Assembly: GCF_900637055.1 (NCBI RefSeq) | Contig: NZ_LR134338.1 | Location: 6,349,501 to 6,413,500, forward strand | Length of the DNA: 64,000 nucleotides | Direction: 5' to 3' | Source of the DNA: Brevibacillus brevis | GTDB lineage: Bacteria; Bacillota; Bacilli; Brevibacillales; Brevibacillaceae | Shown: one piece after another, positions 17,370 to 25,754 of the stretch | How the letters are laid out: every line of letters starts with the position of its first letter | Position numbering within the stretch: position 1 is the stretch's first letter | Translations under genes and position numbers: made by a program | The notes under the pieces: generated by a model | Databases searched by the model: none | The model's input: the letters and a program-made list of their open reading frames with translations, nothing else | What the model was told of the DNA's origin: nothing

Positions 17370-19079
17370 TCACATCAAGAGCAACGGAACGATTTTCCCG
17401 TCATTTACATCAATCAACCCCAGATCCGTCAGCTTCAAGGCTGGACTGACCGGTAAGGAATGCGTGCTGATCGACATAATCGGGTTGTAGTGATCGTAAC
17501 CGAGCGACTCCATAGCACGACGAAGTTGCTCGACTTCCTTTGCGGTTTTTTCCAATGGTTCTTCTGTCAAAATGCCTCCGACAGGCAAATGAAGGCTCGC
17601 GATCACCTTGCCATCCTCGACCACGTAAAAGCCGCCCTGGTTACGGATGACTTCATTGGCTGCGACCATCATATCGTGCGGATTGTGTCCGACAACCAAG
17701 AGATTGTGGTTGTCATGCGAATAGCTGGTGGCTACCGCCCCTCGCTTGATCGTATCGCCGCTGATCAAGCCGTAACCGCGATTGCCGTTTTTGCCATAGC
17801 GTTCAAAGACGGCGATCAAGCCGTACGGGCTCTCCTCCCACAAAAGTTGTCCTTCCCGCACCTCAGCGATTCCACGGTGATCCTCTGTAAAAGTAGAACC
17901 GTTTTGCACGAGCATGACCCGACATGGATAGCGATTGTCCGGCACATCTACTGTGACGCGGAAATCTTGCTCTGTAAGCGGCGATAGCTTGATGCTCTCA
18001 TAAAAATGCGCAGGAAACTGCTTCTCTTTGACCACTTGTCGGTACTCTTCCTTGGCGTCATAAGCTTTTTCCCCATTTTTGTAGACGCGTTCGATCTTGA
18101 GTTCATGCAGATCGGATAGTAGCAGGAAGTCCGCTATTTTGCCAGGAGCAATCGCCCCTCGATCCGTCATGTTCATACGTCTGGCTGGGGTAAATGTACT
18201 TGCGTAGATCGCGCGCTCCGGCTGCATGCCCATTTGCATGGCTTTTTTCACGATATGGTTCAAATGTCCACGATTGACCAAAGAATCGGTCATCACATCA
18301 TCCGTCACGAAACAAAAATGCTCAGAAACATCTTCCTTGATTAAATAGTCCATGACTTCATCCGTCATCGATTTTTCTTGAATCTCCAGAAACATGCCCG
18401 CTGCAATTCTCGCTTCCATGCCCTCACGCGTCTGGTGCGTATGATCGGAGTCCACCCCCGCATAAATGACGCGATGCAGGTCCAAATCGAGCAATTTCGG
18501 GACATGCCCCTCGATAACGAGCTTTGGATACGTTTTGCGGATATGCTCCAGGATGCGATTCGTCTTGCAGTCAGGGTCCTTGATGATGTCTACATAATTC
18601 ATGATTTCGCCGAGGCAAATGATCTCTTCAGAACGCAAGAGCTCGTCCATGTCTGCAATCTCGACAGACCCACCTGTCGTTTCCATCGAGGTAGCTGGTA
18701 CGGAGCTCGGGATCGCGTACAGCATATCAACGACACAATCACGGCTCGCACGAATCATCTCTTTGATCCCTTCGATTCCGAACACATTGGCCATCTCATG
18801 CGGCTCCGGTACGATCGTCGTCACTCCGTTTTGAATCAAGCCAAAGGAAAACGTCTCCGGTGTCACCATCGTGCTCTCAATATGCAAGTGAATATCGACC
18901 AGACCAGGAATCATGTAGCGGCCTTGTCCGTCCACGATCTCGGCAGCTTCAAATGTTTCCGTACCCCGCTCACCGATATAGAAGAAGCGTCCATCCAGTA
19001 CAGCGACATTTCCTTTGATGAACTTTTTAAAATAGCTGTTAAACACTTGGACGTCTTGAATCAACAAATCGACCTTCAC
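17370..19079 (-). CDS. ade: Adenine deaminase
   Basis: Amidohydrolase converting adenine to hypoxanthine for purine salvage. At 569 residues it matches the family. Metal ligands are in the DIHLHIES block near 63-66, followed by PHEMANVFG, GEIMNYV, EGHVPKL, VDSDHT and VTDDVMTDSLVNRGH. It is last in a six-gene operon and starts at GTG 19079, eight bases after AGGAGG and about 18 nt after the ATPase gene. Position next to a nucleoside hydrolase is coherent: ribose removal, then deamination. A paralogous YerA-type deaminase of uncertain substrate is the alternative. Confidence 0.88.
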   Translation of the reverse strand: MKVDLLIQDVQVFNSYFKKFIKGNVAVLDGRFFYIGERGTETFEAAEIVDGQGRYMIPGLVDIHLHIESTMVTPETFSFGLIQNGVTTIVPEPHEMANVFGIEGIKEMIRASRDCVVDMLYAIPSSVPATSMETTGGSVEIADMDELLRSEEIICLGEIMNYVDIIKDPDCKTNRILEHIRKTYPKLVIEGHVPKLLDLDLHRVIYAGVDSDHTHQTREGMEARIAAGMFLEIQEKSMTDEVMDYLIKEDVSEHFCFVTDDVMTDSLVNRGHLNHIVKKAMQMGMQPERAIYASTFTPARRMNMTDRGAIAPGKIADFLLLSDLHELKIERVYKNGEKAYDAKEEYRQVVKEKQFPAHFYESIKLSPLTEQDFRVTVDVPDNRYPCRVMLVQNGSTFTEDHRGIAEVREGQLLWEESPYGLIAVFERYGKNGNRGYGLISGDTIKRGAVATSYSHDNHNLLVVGHNPHDMMVAANEVIRNQGGFYVVEDGKVIASLHLPVGGILTEEPLEKTAKEVEQLRRAMESLGYDHYNPIMSISTHSLPVSPALKLTDLGLIDVNDGKIVPLLLM

Positions 19080-19097
19080 GAAAATAACCTCCTGTCT

Positions 19098-20159
19098 TTA
19101 GTCCACGAGTACCACTTTGTCTTTTGGAAACAGCAGATTGACGTTCAGGCCAGTCTTGTACGGTGTCTCCATCTCTTGATTGACCGTGAAGTCACCCAAC
19201 TCTGTTTCCACGACATATTGATAGCTGCGTCCCAAAAACGTGCTTACCTTTACTGTTCCGCGCAGACGGTTCATTCCCGCCTCAGCACTCTCTTCTGTCG
19301 TCACGAGGAGGTCATCTGGTCGCATTGCGCATTTTTTGCCGGACGGATTCGCCGTACCTGGATTTTTGGACGCGGTAAAATCATGGTCCCCAACACGCAA
19401 GCCGATTTCTCCGTTCTGCTCGGTGCGCTCTGCGAAGTCGATGAAGTTGGTAAAACCGATAAAGCGGGCGATGAACTCCGTCTTCGGATATTTGAAAATC
19501 GTGGCTGGATCGTCGAGCTGCTCGATCACACCCTTGTTCATGATCGCCACCTGATCCGAGATGGAGAAGCACTCCTCCTGGTCATGCGATACGTACACAG
19601 TTGTAATTCCCAGCTCCTGCTGAATGCGACGGATTTCTACGCGCATGTTGATCCGCAGGTTGGCATCGAGGTTACTGAGCGGCTCATCGAACAGCAGCAG
19701 GTCAGGCTGAATCACCAGTGCCCGGGCAATCGCCACGCGCTGTCTTTGACCACCGGACAGCTCCTTCGGGAAACGCTTTTCGTAGCCGCCGAGACTCACG
19801 ACTTCGAGAATTTGCTGCACCCGAGTCTTTACCTCTGTTTCATTGACCTTGCGCAGGCGCAAACCGAACGCCACGTTATCGAAAACAGAAAGGTGCGGAA
19901 ACAGCGCATAGCTCTGGAACACAAACCCGAAGTTGCGTTTGTTGACCGGAACGCGCGTATAATCTTTTCCTTCAAACATGAACCTTCCATCTTTTGCTTC
20001 CAGAAAACCCGCAATCAAACGCAGTGTCGTCGTCTTTCCGCAACCGCTCGGACCGAGCAAAGAGATGAGCTGTCCTTTTTCGATATTGAGATTGAAGTTT
20101 TGCAAAATATATTGATTGTCATAGGCAACCGATACGTTTTCCAGCGTGAGCAATGCCAT
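19098..20159 (-). CDS. ABC importer ATPase, Pot-type (predicted purine nucleoside uptake)
   Basis: A 353-residue ATPase of the spermidine/putrescine (PotA)-like class: Walker A GPSGCGKTT near 37, signature LSGGQRQRVAIARAL, Walker B LLLFDEPLSNLD, switch His in VSHDQEE, and a C-terminal TOBE-type domain of about 100 residues for regulation. GGAGG precedes ATG 20159. By sequence alone it would be called a polyamine transporter. The flanking nucleoside hydrolase and adenine deaminase make purine or nucleoside import more likely; this is inference. Confidence 0.88.
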   Translation of the reverse strand: MALLTLENVSVAYDNQYILQNFNLNIEKGQLISLLGPSGCGKTTTLRLIAGFLEAKDGRFMFEGKDYTRVPVNKRNFGFVFQSYALFPHLSVFDNVAFGLRLRKVNETEVKTRVQQILEVVSLGGYEKRFPKELSGGQRQRVAIARALVIQPDLLLFDEPLSNLDANLRINMRVEIRRIQQELGITTVYVSHDQEECFSISDQVAIMNKGVIEQLDDPATIFKYPKTEFIARFIGFTNFIDFAERTEQNGEIGLRVGDHDFTASKNPGTANPSGKKCAMRPDDLLVTTEESAEAGMNRLRGTVKVSTFLGRSYQYVVETELGDFTVNQEMETPYKTGLNVNLLFPKDKVVLVD

Positions 20160-20174
20160 GAGTTGATGCCTCCG

Positions 20175-20963
20175 TTATCGTTTTGTAAAGTAGGAAAGCC
20201 CCATCAGACGTTCAATGATGAACATGAGAATAGCCGTAAGAATCATGAGCAGCACGGAAATCGCGGCGATCGTCGGATCGAAGTTGTTTTCTACGTACGT
20301 CAGCATCTGGATCGGCAGCGTGCTTACCCCTGGTCCCGTCATGAAAACAGAGATATCTACGTTGTTGAACGACTCCAGAAAAGCGATCAGAATCGCAGCA
20401 ATAATCCCGGAGCGAATATTTGGCAAGACGACTTTGAAAAAGGTTTCGAGACGACCTGCCCCAAGGCTTAAAGCCGCTTCTTCAATGGCGAAATCAAAGT
20501 TGGACAAGGAAGATGCAATGACGCGAATGATAAATGGAAGCATCAGCACCGTATGACCGACGAGAAGTCCCGCATAGATCGGCAACTCGTACACGACGAT
20601 GACGTATTTCAGCATGGCAAAACCCATCACGATGCCAGGAATCAGGACCGGTGAGATGAAAATGCCATTCAGGATGCCTTTGCCCCGAAAATCAAAGCGA
20701 CTGAGCGCATAGGCAGCCGGAATCCCCAACAAGAGTGCCAATAGATTCCCTAACAAGGAAACGAACATCGACGTCTTGAACGTCGTCATGAACATTTCTA
20801 CCTCAAAAATGTTTTCGTACCACCGCCAGGAAAAGCCCTCCGGCGGAAACTTCAAGACGCTCCCCGGCTCAAACGACGTAAAAGAAATGATAATGAGCGG
20901 CCCTAGCAAAAACAGAAAGACGAGAGAGGTAAACAGGGCCAACCCGCGATTTTTCTCCTGCAT
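20175..20963 (-). CDS. ABC importer permease, PotC-like
   Basis: A 262-residue permease with six predicted helices and the binding-protein-dependent EAA loop (EEAALSLGAGRLETFFKVVLP). ATG 20963 is chosen because AGGGG lies about 8 nt upstream and the predicted N-terminus then begins just before helix 1; the longer frame overlaps the preceding permease. The gene begins six bases after the previous stop. Confidence 0.88.
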   Translation of the reverse strand: MQEKNRGLALFTSLVFLFLLGPLIIISFTSFEPGSVLKFPPEGFSWRWYENIFEVEMFMTTFKTSMFVSLLGNLLALLLGIPAAYALSRFDFRGKGILNGIFISPVLIPGIVMGFAMLKYVIVVYELPIYAGLLVGHTVLMLPFIIRVIASSLSNFDFAIEEAALSLGAGRLETFFKVVLPNIRSGIIAAILIAFLESFNNVDISVFMTGPGVSTLPIQMLTYVENNFDPTIAAISVLLMILTAILMFIIERLMGLSYFTKR

Positions 20964-20968
20964 AGCTT

Positions 20969-21790
20969 CTACCCCTTCGGATTTAATTTCGTCGCCAGCT
21001 TGTTCATGAAATAGATGACGACAAATGTAATGACAATCATGATCGTGGCAATGACAGATGCCAAATGCCAATCATTAAGCGTAATCGCATTTTGATACAG
21101 GAACGTGGAGATGACCCGCTGTTTTCCACCTAGCAGGGCTGGCGTGGTGTAGGCAGTCAAGCTTCCGACGAACACCAGGATGCTACCGATGATGAGTCCC
21201 GGTACACTAAGCGGCACAATGACCTTCCAGAAGGCCGTCAACTTGGAAGCACCCAAGCTTTCCGCCGCCTTCAGCAAATCCGGGTCGATGTTTTCCATCA
21301 CACCCACGAGCGTAATAATGATCAGCGGCAGGAACAAATGAATCAAACCAATCATCATCGCAGTCGGCGTATACAATATTTCCAACGGCTTATCGATGAG
21401 CCCGATTGCAAGCAGCGAGCTGTTCAACAAGCCCTTTTTTCCGAGAATAATCATCCAAGAGAACGACCGCACGACAGAGCTGGTCAGCAAAGGAAAAATC
21501 GCCAATGCCAGCAGGATGCCCTTTTTGCGTGGGCTGAGCTTGGAAATGTAGTACGCGGCAGGAAAACCAATCAGAACACATGCAATCGTCGTGACCAGAC
21601 TGACCTGAAGCGTCGTCAGCATAATTTTCAGGAAGTACGCGTCGGTAAGAAATTGGAGATAGCCTTGGATTGTAAAGCTACCCTCTTGATAAAAGGTGGA
21701 CGCAATCGTCATCACGATCGGAATGACCATGAACAGCGTCAAAAACAGCACACCTGGCAACAGCAATAAATAAAGACCCGTTTTTCTCAT
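20969..21790 (-). CDS. ABC importer permease, PotB-like
   Basis: A 273-residue permease with an N-terminal helix (GLYLLLLPGVLFLTLF), five further helices and an EAA-type loop (KAAESLGASKLTAFWKVIVP). AGGAG lies about 8 nt before ATG 21790. It pairs with the PotC-like gene downstream to form the membrane channel. Confidence 0.88.
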   Translation of the reverse strand: MRKTGLYLLLLPGVLFLTLFMVIPIVMTIASTFYQEGSFTIQGYLQFLTDAYFLKIMLTTLQVSLVTTIACVLIGFPAAYYISKLSPRKKGILLALAIFPLLTSSVVRSFSWMIILGKKGLLNSSLLAIGLIDKPLEILYTPTAMMIGLIHLFLPLIIITLVGVMENIDPDLLKAAESLGASKLTAFWKVIVPLSVPGLIIGSILVFVGSLTAYTTPALLGGKQRVISTFLYQNAITLNDWHLASVIATIMIVITFVVIYFMNKLATKLNPKG

Positions 21791-21816
21791 CTGATTAACT
21801 CCTGTTCACGGTATCG

Positions 21817-22749
21817 TCAGGCTTTCAATGCGCCGAGAAAACGCGCAAAGAACGCATCTGCATCTACGTCCAGACAGACGTTTATGTTCGGTTCTTTTTT
21901 CAGGCGGTTTTGAAAGTCGCAAACCGTTTGCCCATCACACAGCTCACTTCTCGTTTCGATATCCACATACAGCTTTTGCGTCTTCACCAGCTTCGGATCG
22001 AGTGCGACTGCGACAGCCAATGGATCATGCATGGCGCACGCATAGATGCCATTTCGCTGAAAATAGCGATGGAGGTAATCAGACGTACTCTGTCTTACGT
22101 ACTCGCCCATCGGTGTATCTCCCAGCTCGCGAATATGCTCCTCGTTCAGCAGCACTCTTCGCGTCACATCCAGTCCAACCAGCGTCAATTGCGGGAATCC
22201 GGCATGAAACACAACCTTGGCTGCTTCTGGATCGACGTACATGTTGTACTCCGCAACTGGCGTTACATTGCCGTGCTCGCGGACCACTCCACCCATGAAA
22301 ATGACTTCCTTGACGTGTTGGACAAGCTCCGGGCATTTTTTTACCGCCAGCGCCAAATTGGTCAACGGCCCCGTCATGATGAGTGTAATCTCGCCGGAAT
22401 GAGCAAGTACGTTGTCTACGATGAAATCAGGAGCAAAGCCAGCAGTCGGTTCCTTGTAAACCGGAACTCCGGCAAGCGCACCTCCCAAGCCATCCTCACC
22501 ATGTACGGCGTGCTCGAAAAACAACGGTCGCAGCAGCGGTTCAGACGCGCCACGGACGACAGGGATTTGCTCGCCGACTTGCAAGAAATCGAGAATTTTG
22601 CACGTGTTTTCTGTGGCTTTTCGCAACGACACGTTGCCATTCACCGTCGTAATGCCAACCAGATCCAATTGCCCGCTCTTCACAGCGAGAATAATGCCCA
22701 GCGCATCATCAATGCCCGTATCCACATCAAGAATGATCTTTTGCTTCAC
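21817..22749 (-). CDS. Inosine/uridine-preferring nucleoside hydrolase
   Basis: A 310-residue enzyme that splits a ribonucleoside into base and ribose. The N-terminal calcium-binding motif DVDTGIDDA is intact, as are TTVNGN, VHGEDGLGG, a central MTGPLTNLA and the late HDPLAVAVALDP block. No signal peptide is seen, so it acts in the cytoplasm on imported substrate. It starts at GTG 22749 with GGAGG eight bases upstream. It lies between the binding protein and permease genes, which argues that the transporter carries nucleosides. Confidence 0.9.
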   Translation of the reverse strand: MKQKIILDVDTGIDDALGIILAVKSGQLDLVGITTVNGNVSLRKATENTCKILDFLQVGEQIPVVRGASEPLLRPLFFEHAVHGEDGLGGALAGVPVYKEPTAGFAPDFIVDNVLAHSGEITLIMTGPLTNLALAVKKCPELVQHVKEVIFMGGVVREHGNVTPVAEYNMYVDPEAAKVVFHAGFPQLTLVGLDVTRRVLLNEEHIRELGDTPMGEYVRQSTSDYLHRYFQRNGIYACAMHDPLAVAVALDPKLVKTQKLYVDIETRSELCDGQTVCDFQNRLKKEPNINVCLDVDADAFFARFLGALKA

Positions 22750-22776
22750 GAGTGGTCCTCCTCTTCCTCAAGAAAA

Positions 22777-22808
22777 CGAGGGTATATCCGTAAATGTCTA
22801 TACCCTCG
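22777..22808 (-). terminator. Intercistronic hairpin, probable partial terminator
   Basis: Perfect 9-bp stem CGAGGGTAT (22777-22785) with ATACCCTCG (22800-22808), followed on the minus strand by the weak tract TTTTCTTG. It lies between the binding-protein gene and the hydrolase and would make the binding protein more abundant than the rest. Confidence 0.65.
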
Positions 22809-22829
22809 CCTCTGTTTTTCTATCGTTCG

Positions 22830-23903
22830 TTATTGCGTGATTTCACGATTCCAACGGTCAATCCATGCTTTGGAGTGCTCGTTAACGAATTTCATGTCCA
22901 GCATTTGCAGCTTGCTTACAGTTTCTTCGCCGTACGTTACGCCTTTTGCTTCTTCTTCTGACAGTTGAACTGTCTTGTTTACAGGGGAATCGATTTTCGC
23001 TTTTGCTGTTTTCTCCTGAACTTCCTTGCTCAGCTGGTAGTTGATAAAGTCTTCTGCGAGTGCTTTGTTTTTCGAGCCTTTTACGATGTTAACCGTATTC
23101 ATGACCGCATATCCGCCGCTTGCAGGTGCTACGAACACCGCTTCTGGCACAGCTGCTTTGATATCTTTAAAGTACATTTCCATGATCGGTCCTACGCCGA
23201 TTTCTTCTTGGCCAAACATGTTCACGTATTCGGAGGTCTTGTCGTAGAACTTCACTACACCTTGGTTGACTTCTTTCATTTTCGCGAATGCTTGATCCTC
23301 GTTAAATTCCTTGCTGCCCGCTACCTGGGATGCACTGTCGAGAACCATTGGGCCTGTCGTAGACGTAATGCTTGGCAGTGTCAGCTTGCCCGCCAGCTCT
23401 GGGTTCCACAGGTCTTTCCAATCCTTGATCTCGGTTTTCACGAGCTTTGGATTGTAAGCAATCCCGAATTGGCCAATCGTATAAGCTGGACCGTACTCCT
23501 CGCCCAGTGGTGCTTTGGCAATATCATAGATTTGATCCAGATTCGTGATGCGGCTGCGGTCGATTTTTTCAAATGCGCCACTCTCAATTCCTTGCTGTGC
23601 ATAGTAGTCAGAGAGGTAGATCAAGTCTACATCGGAGCTGCCTTGGCGAATTTTGTTCAGACGCTCTGCGTTGTTTCCGATTTCCAGCACGATTTTCACG
23701 TTATGTTCTTTTTCAAACGGCTCATATACTTCTTTGCGGAAAAAGTCTTCGGAGAAGCCCCATGTGGAGATGACCAGCTTTTGTGGTTCGCCCTTGGCTT
23801 CGCCGCCAGCCCCTCCCGCTTGTGGTTGATCATTGCTGCCACAGCCAGCAAGAGCCAGTGACATCACAGAAAAAGACAGGATTCCAGCAAGTAATTTTTT
23901 CAT
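22830..23903 (-). CDS. Lipoprotein solute-binding protein, PotD-like
   Basis: A 357-residue extracellular binding protein. A signal peptide ends in a lipobox (SLALAGC) and is followed by a Gly/Gln-rich linker and a two-lobe PotD/extracellular solute-binding fold (WGFSEDFFRKEVYEPFEKE at the start, TITSTTGPM-type ligand loop later). ATG 23903 follows GGAGGAGAATTACG; the longer frame lacks a ribosome site. It is first in the operon, downstream of a PurR-like box and a terminator-like leader hairpin. Ligand is inferred to be a purine nucleoside. Confidence 0.88.
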   Translation of the reverse strand: MKKLLAGILSFSVMSLALAGCGSNDQPQAGGAGGEAKGEPQKLVISTWGFSEDFFRKEVYEPFEKEHNVKIVLEIGNNAERLNKIRQGSSDVDLIYLSDYYAQQGIESGAFEKIDRSRITNLDQIYDIAKAPLGEEYGPAYTIGQFGIAYNPKLVKTEIKDWKDLWNPELAGKLTLPSITSTTGPMVLDSASQVAGSKEFNEDQAFAKMKEVNQGVVKFYDKTSEYVNMFGQEEIGVGPIMEMYFKDIKAAVPEAVFVAPASGGYAVMNTVNIVKGSKNKALAEDFINYQLSKEVQEKTAKAKIDSPVNKTVQLSEEEAKGVTYGEETVSKLQMLDMKFVNEHSKAWIDRWNREITQ

Positions 23904-23953
23904 CGTAATTCTCCTCCAGTTGAGTTCATTTGATGACAAAATATGGTGTGACA

Positions 23954-24011
23954 ATAAAAAGAAAAGTACCCTTGATTAGAACGTATCATTCTAAACAAGA
24001 GCACTTTTCTT
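23954..24011 (-). promoter_or_regulatory. Leader hairpin with T run (candidate attenuator)
   Basis: In minus-strand RNA a 16-bp stem (24011-23996 with 23974-23959), fully paired with two G-U pairs, encloses a smaller UAGAA/UUCUA hairpin and ends in CUUUUCUUUUUAUUG. It lies about 55 nt before the binding-protein ATG. The preceding segment CACUU...AAGUG could form an alternative stem using the same 5' arm. It may instead simply terminate the upstream gene. Confidence 0.5.
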
Positions 24012-24083
24012 CGTAAACAAAGAGAAGTGACACCCGTTTTTACGCAAAGTCTACGGTCTCCCCTTAAGATAGATCAAAAGAGA

Positions 24084-24119
24084 AAATCCGAACGATTGCG
24101 TCAGGTATTCAGTTCTGAT
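24084..24119. promoter_or_regulatory. Candidate PurR box pair
   Basis: AAATCCGAACGAT (24085-24097 region, core CCGAAC at 24088-24093) matches the B. subtilis PurBox AWWWCCGAACWWT except one position. An inverted, weaker GTTCTGAT lies at 24112-24119, 18 bases away. It is upstream of the purine-salvage operon. Confidence 0.5.
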
Positions 24120-24457
24120 TCAGCTAAAATAACATTCGTGATTGCCCACTGCGTAGGCGCATCATAGTCCCGCAACACAGCTTCCAACGGCAACCCCATC
24201 TCTTCTTCCAGTCGTTCTTTCAGTTTCTTCTTATAAAGAAGAGACATGCGAAAATCGACTTCGAGCTTGAGGGCCGGCGCTTCTCCTTCCAACGCTTGTG
24301 AGCGCGGAGAGCGGCGATGCTTGGCTTGGAACGTAATCATCTGATTTTCAATCGTGACTCGGAGCAAAGTCGTTCCAAATCCGAACAACTCTTTTGCTAT
24401 CTCATTATAGATGGCAGACAGCTTTTTTCTGGTTTCATTGGAGTCCACTAGAGTCAT
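24101..24457 (-). CDS. DUF2294 / MpsC-family protein
   Basis: A 118-residue soluble protein with the family's typical layout: an N-terminal helix (LSAIYNEIAKELFGFG), beta-strand LLRVTIENQMITFQAKHR, and a C-terminal helical region. MpsC proteins have been linked to a sodium-dependent membrane-potential system in Staphylococcus, while many Bacillus copies are uncharacterised. ATG 24457 is preferred, with AGGTG five bases upstream; ATG 24490 has only a weak site. It is monocistronic and reads toward the purine operon. Confidence 0.7.
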   Translation of the reverse strand: MTLVDSNETRKKLSAIYNEIAKELFGFGTTLLRVTIENQMITFQAKHRRSPRSQALEGEAPALKLEVDFRMSLLYKKKLKERLEEEMGLPLEAVLRDYDAPTQWAITNVILAESELNT

Positions 24458-24590
24458 GTCATCACCTGCGATAGCTGGTATCGGGTTCATTCGCTCTCAT
24501 TATACAAATGATTTTTTAATTCTTCAATAGAATATTCGTATTTAGATCAATTTCACATTTTTCCACCAAGTCATTCGTTTGCAAAAACAG

Positions 24591-24619
24591 TTGACATCGA
24601 AAAAATCAGTCGTTATAAT
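24591..24619 (+). promoter_or_regulatory. Consensus sigma-A promoter of metQNI
   Basis: TTGACA (24591-24596), exact 17-bp spacer, TATAAT (24614-24619), both perfect, about 60 bases before the riboswitch. Confidence 0.85.
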
Positions 24620-24677
24620 CCAACTATCCAAATAAGAATTAACAGCAATGTTTGGAATGATAATTTCATAGCACATT

Positions 24678-24781
24678 CTCTTATGAAGAGAGGTTGAGGG
24701 ACTGGCCCTATGACACCTCGGCAACCTATCACAAACGATACGGTGCCAAATCCAGCGGAATTTATTCCGACAGATAAGAGA
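24678..24781 (+). ncRNA. SAM-I (S-box) riboswitch
   Basis: Classic S-box: P1 arm CTCTTAT (24678-24684) closing with ATAAGAG near 24774-24780, AGAGGTTGAGGGACTGGCCC, then CGGCAACC, and GGTGCCAAATCC. Binding of S-adenosylmethionine should stop transcription of the methionine importer when methionine is plentiful. Confidence 0.95.
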
Positions 24782-24818
24782 GGTATTGTTGCAGTGTGGA
24801 TACATACTCGCAGTTTTC

Positions 24819-24845
24819 GCCTCTTCTGTCGGAAGAGGCTTTTTC
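24819..24845 (+). terminator. Riboswitch-controlled terminator
   Basis: Perfect 8-bp stem GCCTCTTC (24819-24826) with GAAGAGGC (24832-24839), loop of 5, then TTTTTC. It is the expression platform of the SAM-I switch. Confidence 0.9.
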
Positions 24846-24881
24846 TATTCCATCTTACATCCAGAGAAAAGGGGTATTTTC

Positions 24882-25712
24882 ATGAAAAAGACTGGTCTAC
24901 TGCTCACTACACTACTGCTCGCTGCATCGCTCGTAACGGCTTGCGGCGGTAAACAAGAAGCTGCGCCTGCTAACGGCGGCACTGCTGCTGAACAAACCTC
25001 ACTCAAAGTGGGCGTCACTGGCGGCCCGCACGAAGAGATTCTCAACAAAGTAAAAGAAGTCGCCAAAGGCAAAGGACTCGACGTCGAAGTCGTCGTTTTC
25101 AATGATTACGTACAGCCGAACCAAGCGCTCGATAAAGGAAATCTCGATGTAAACAGCTTCCAAACCATCCCGTTCTTGGCGAAGTTCAATCAAGATCACA
25201 AAACAAAGATCGTCGAGGTCGGAAAAACCGTCACGTACCCAATGGGCCTATACTCCACCAAGCATAAAAAAGTCGAGGACATCCCGGCAGGCGGCGTTGT
25301 CGGCATTCAAAACGACCCGACCAACCGAGCACGCGCCCTCTTGCTCTATCAGGCAGCTGGCTTGATTAAACTCAAAGATGGCGTGGGCGACAACGCAACA
25401 CCACTGGACATCATAGAAAATCCAAAAAATTTGCAATTCAAAGAGCTGGAGGCTGCTTTCCTGGCACGCTCGCTGAAGAACGTAGAGGTCGCTTCGATTA
25501 ATACGAACTTCGCGATGGAAGCTGGCTACTCCCCGAAAAAAGATGCGATCTTCGCCGAGACGGCTGACTCTCCATACGTGAATATCTTGGCAGCCAACGA
25601 AACCAATAAAGACAACCCAGCTGTCAAAAAGCTGGTCGACATCTACCGTTCAGAAGAAGTGAAAAAATTCATCGACGAACGTTTTGAAGGAGCTGTACTG
25701 CCGTCCTGGTAA
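24882..25712 (+). CDS. metQ: Methionine-binding lipoprotein MetQ
   Basis: A 276-residue NlpA-family binding protein for D/L-methionine. A signal peptide with lipobox (ASLVTAC) is followed by VGVTGGPHEEILNKVKEVAK, the family-typical DYVQPNQALDKGNLDVNSFQ block, and IQNDPTNRARALLLYQAAGLI. ATG 24882 follows AAAGGGGT; the reading frame upstream crosses the riboswitch and is not coding. It is first gene of a SAM-regulated operon. Confidence 0.95.
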   Translation: MKKTGLLLTTLLLAASLVTACGGKQEAAPANGGTAAEQTSLKVGVTGGPHEEILNKVKEVAKGKGLDVEVVVFNDYVQPNQALDKGNLDVNSFQTIPFLAKFNQDHKTKIVEVGKTVTYPMGLYSTKHKKVEDIPAGGVVGIQNDPTNRARALLLYQAAGLIKLKDGVGDNATPLDIIENPKNLQFKELEAAFLARSLKNVEVASINTNFAMEAGYSPKKDAIFAETADSPYVNILAANETNKDNPAVKKLVDIYRSEEVKKFIDERFEGAVLPSW

Positions 25713-25754
25713 GATCGACGCCAGGAACATCAAGAACAACAAGGAGAACTCGTT

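Noticed and set aside
18378..20471. A 697-codon plus-strand open frame opposite the adenine deaminase and ATPase genes.
   Set aside because: It spans two real minus-strand genes with clear motifs, has no ribosome site and its translation is rich in His/Arg/Cys without a fold. It is a mirror frame.
17370..23903. Polyamine transport operon.
   Set aside because: The interleaved nucleoside hydrolase and adenine deaminase fit purine salvage better.
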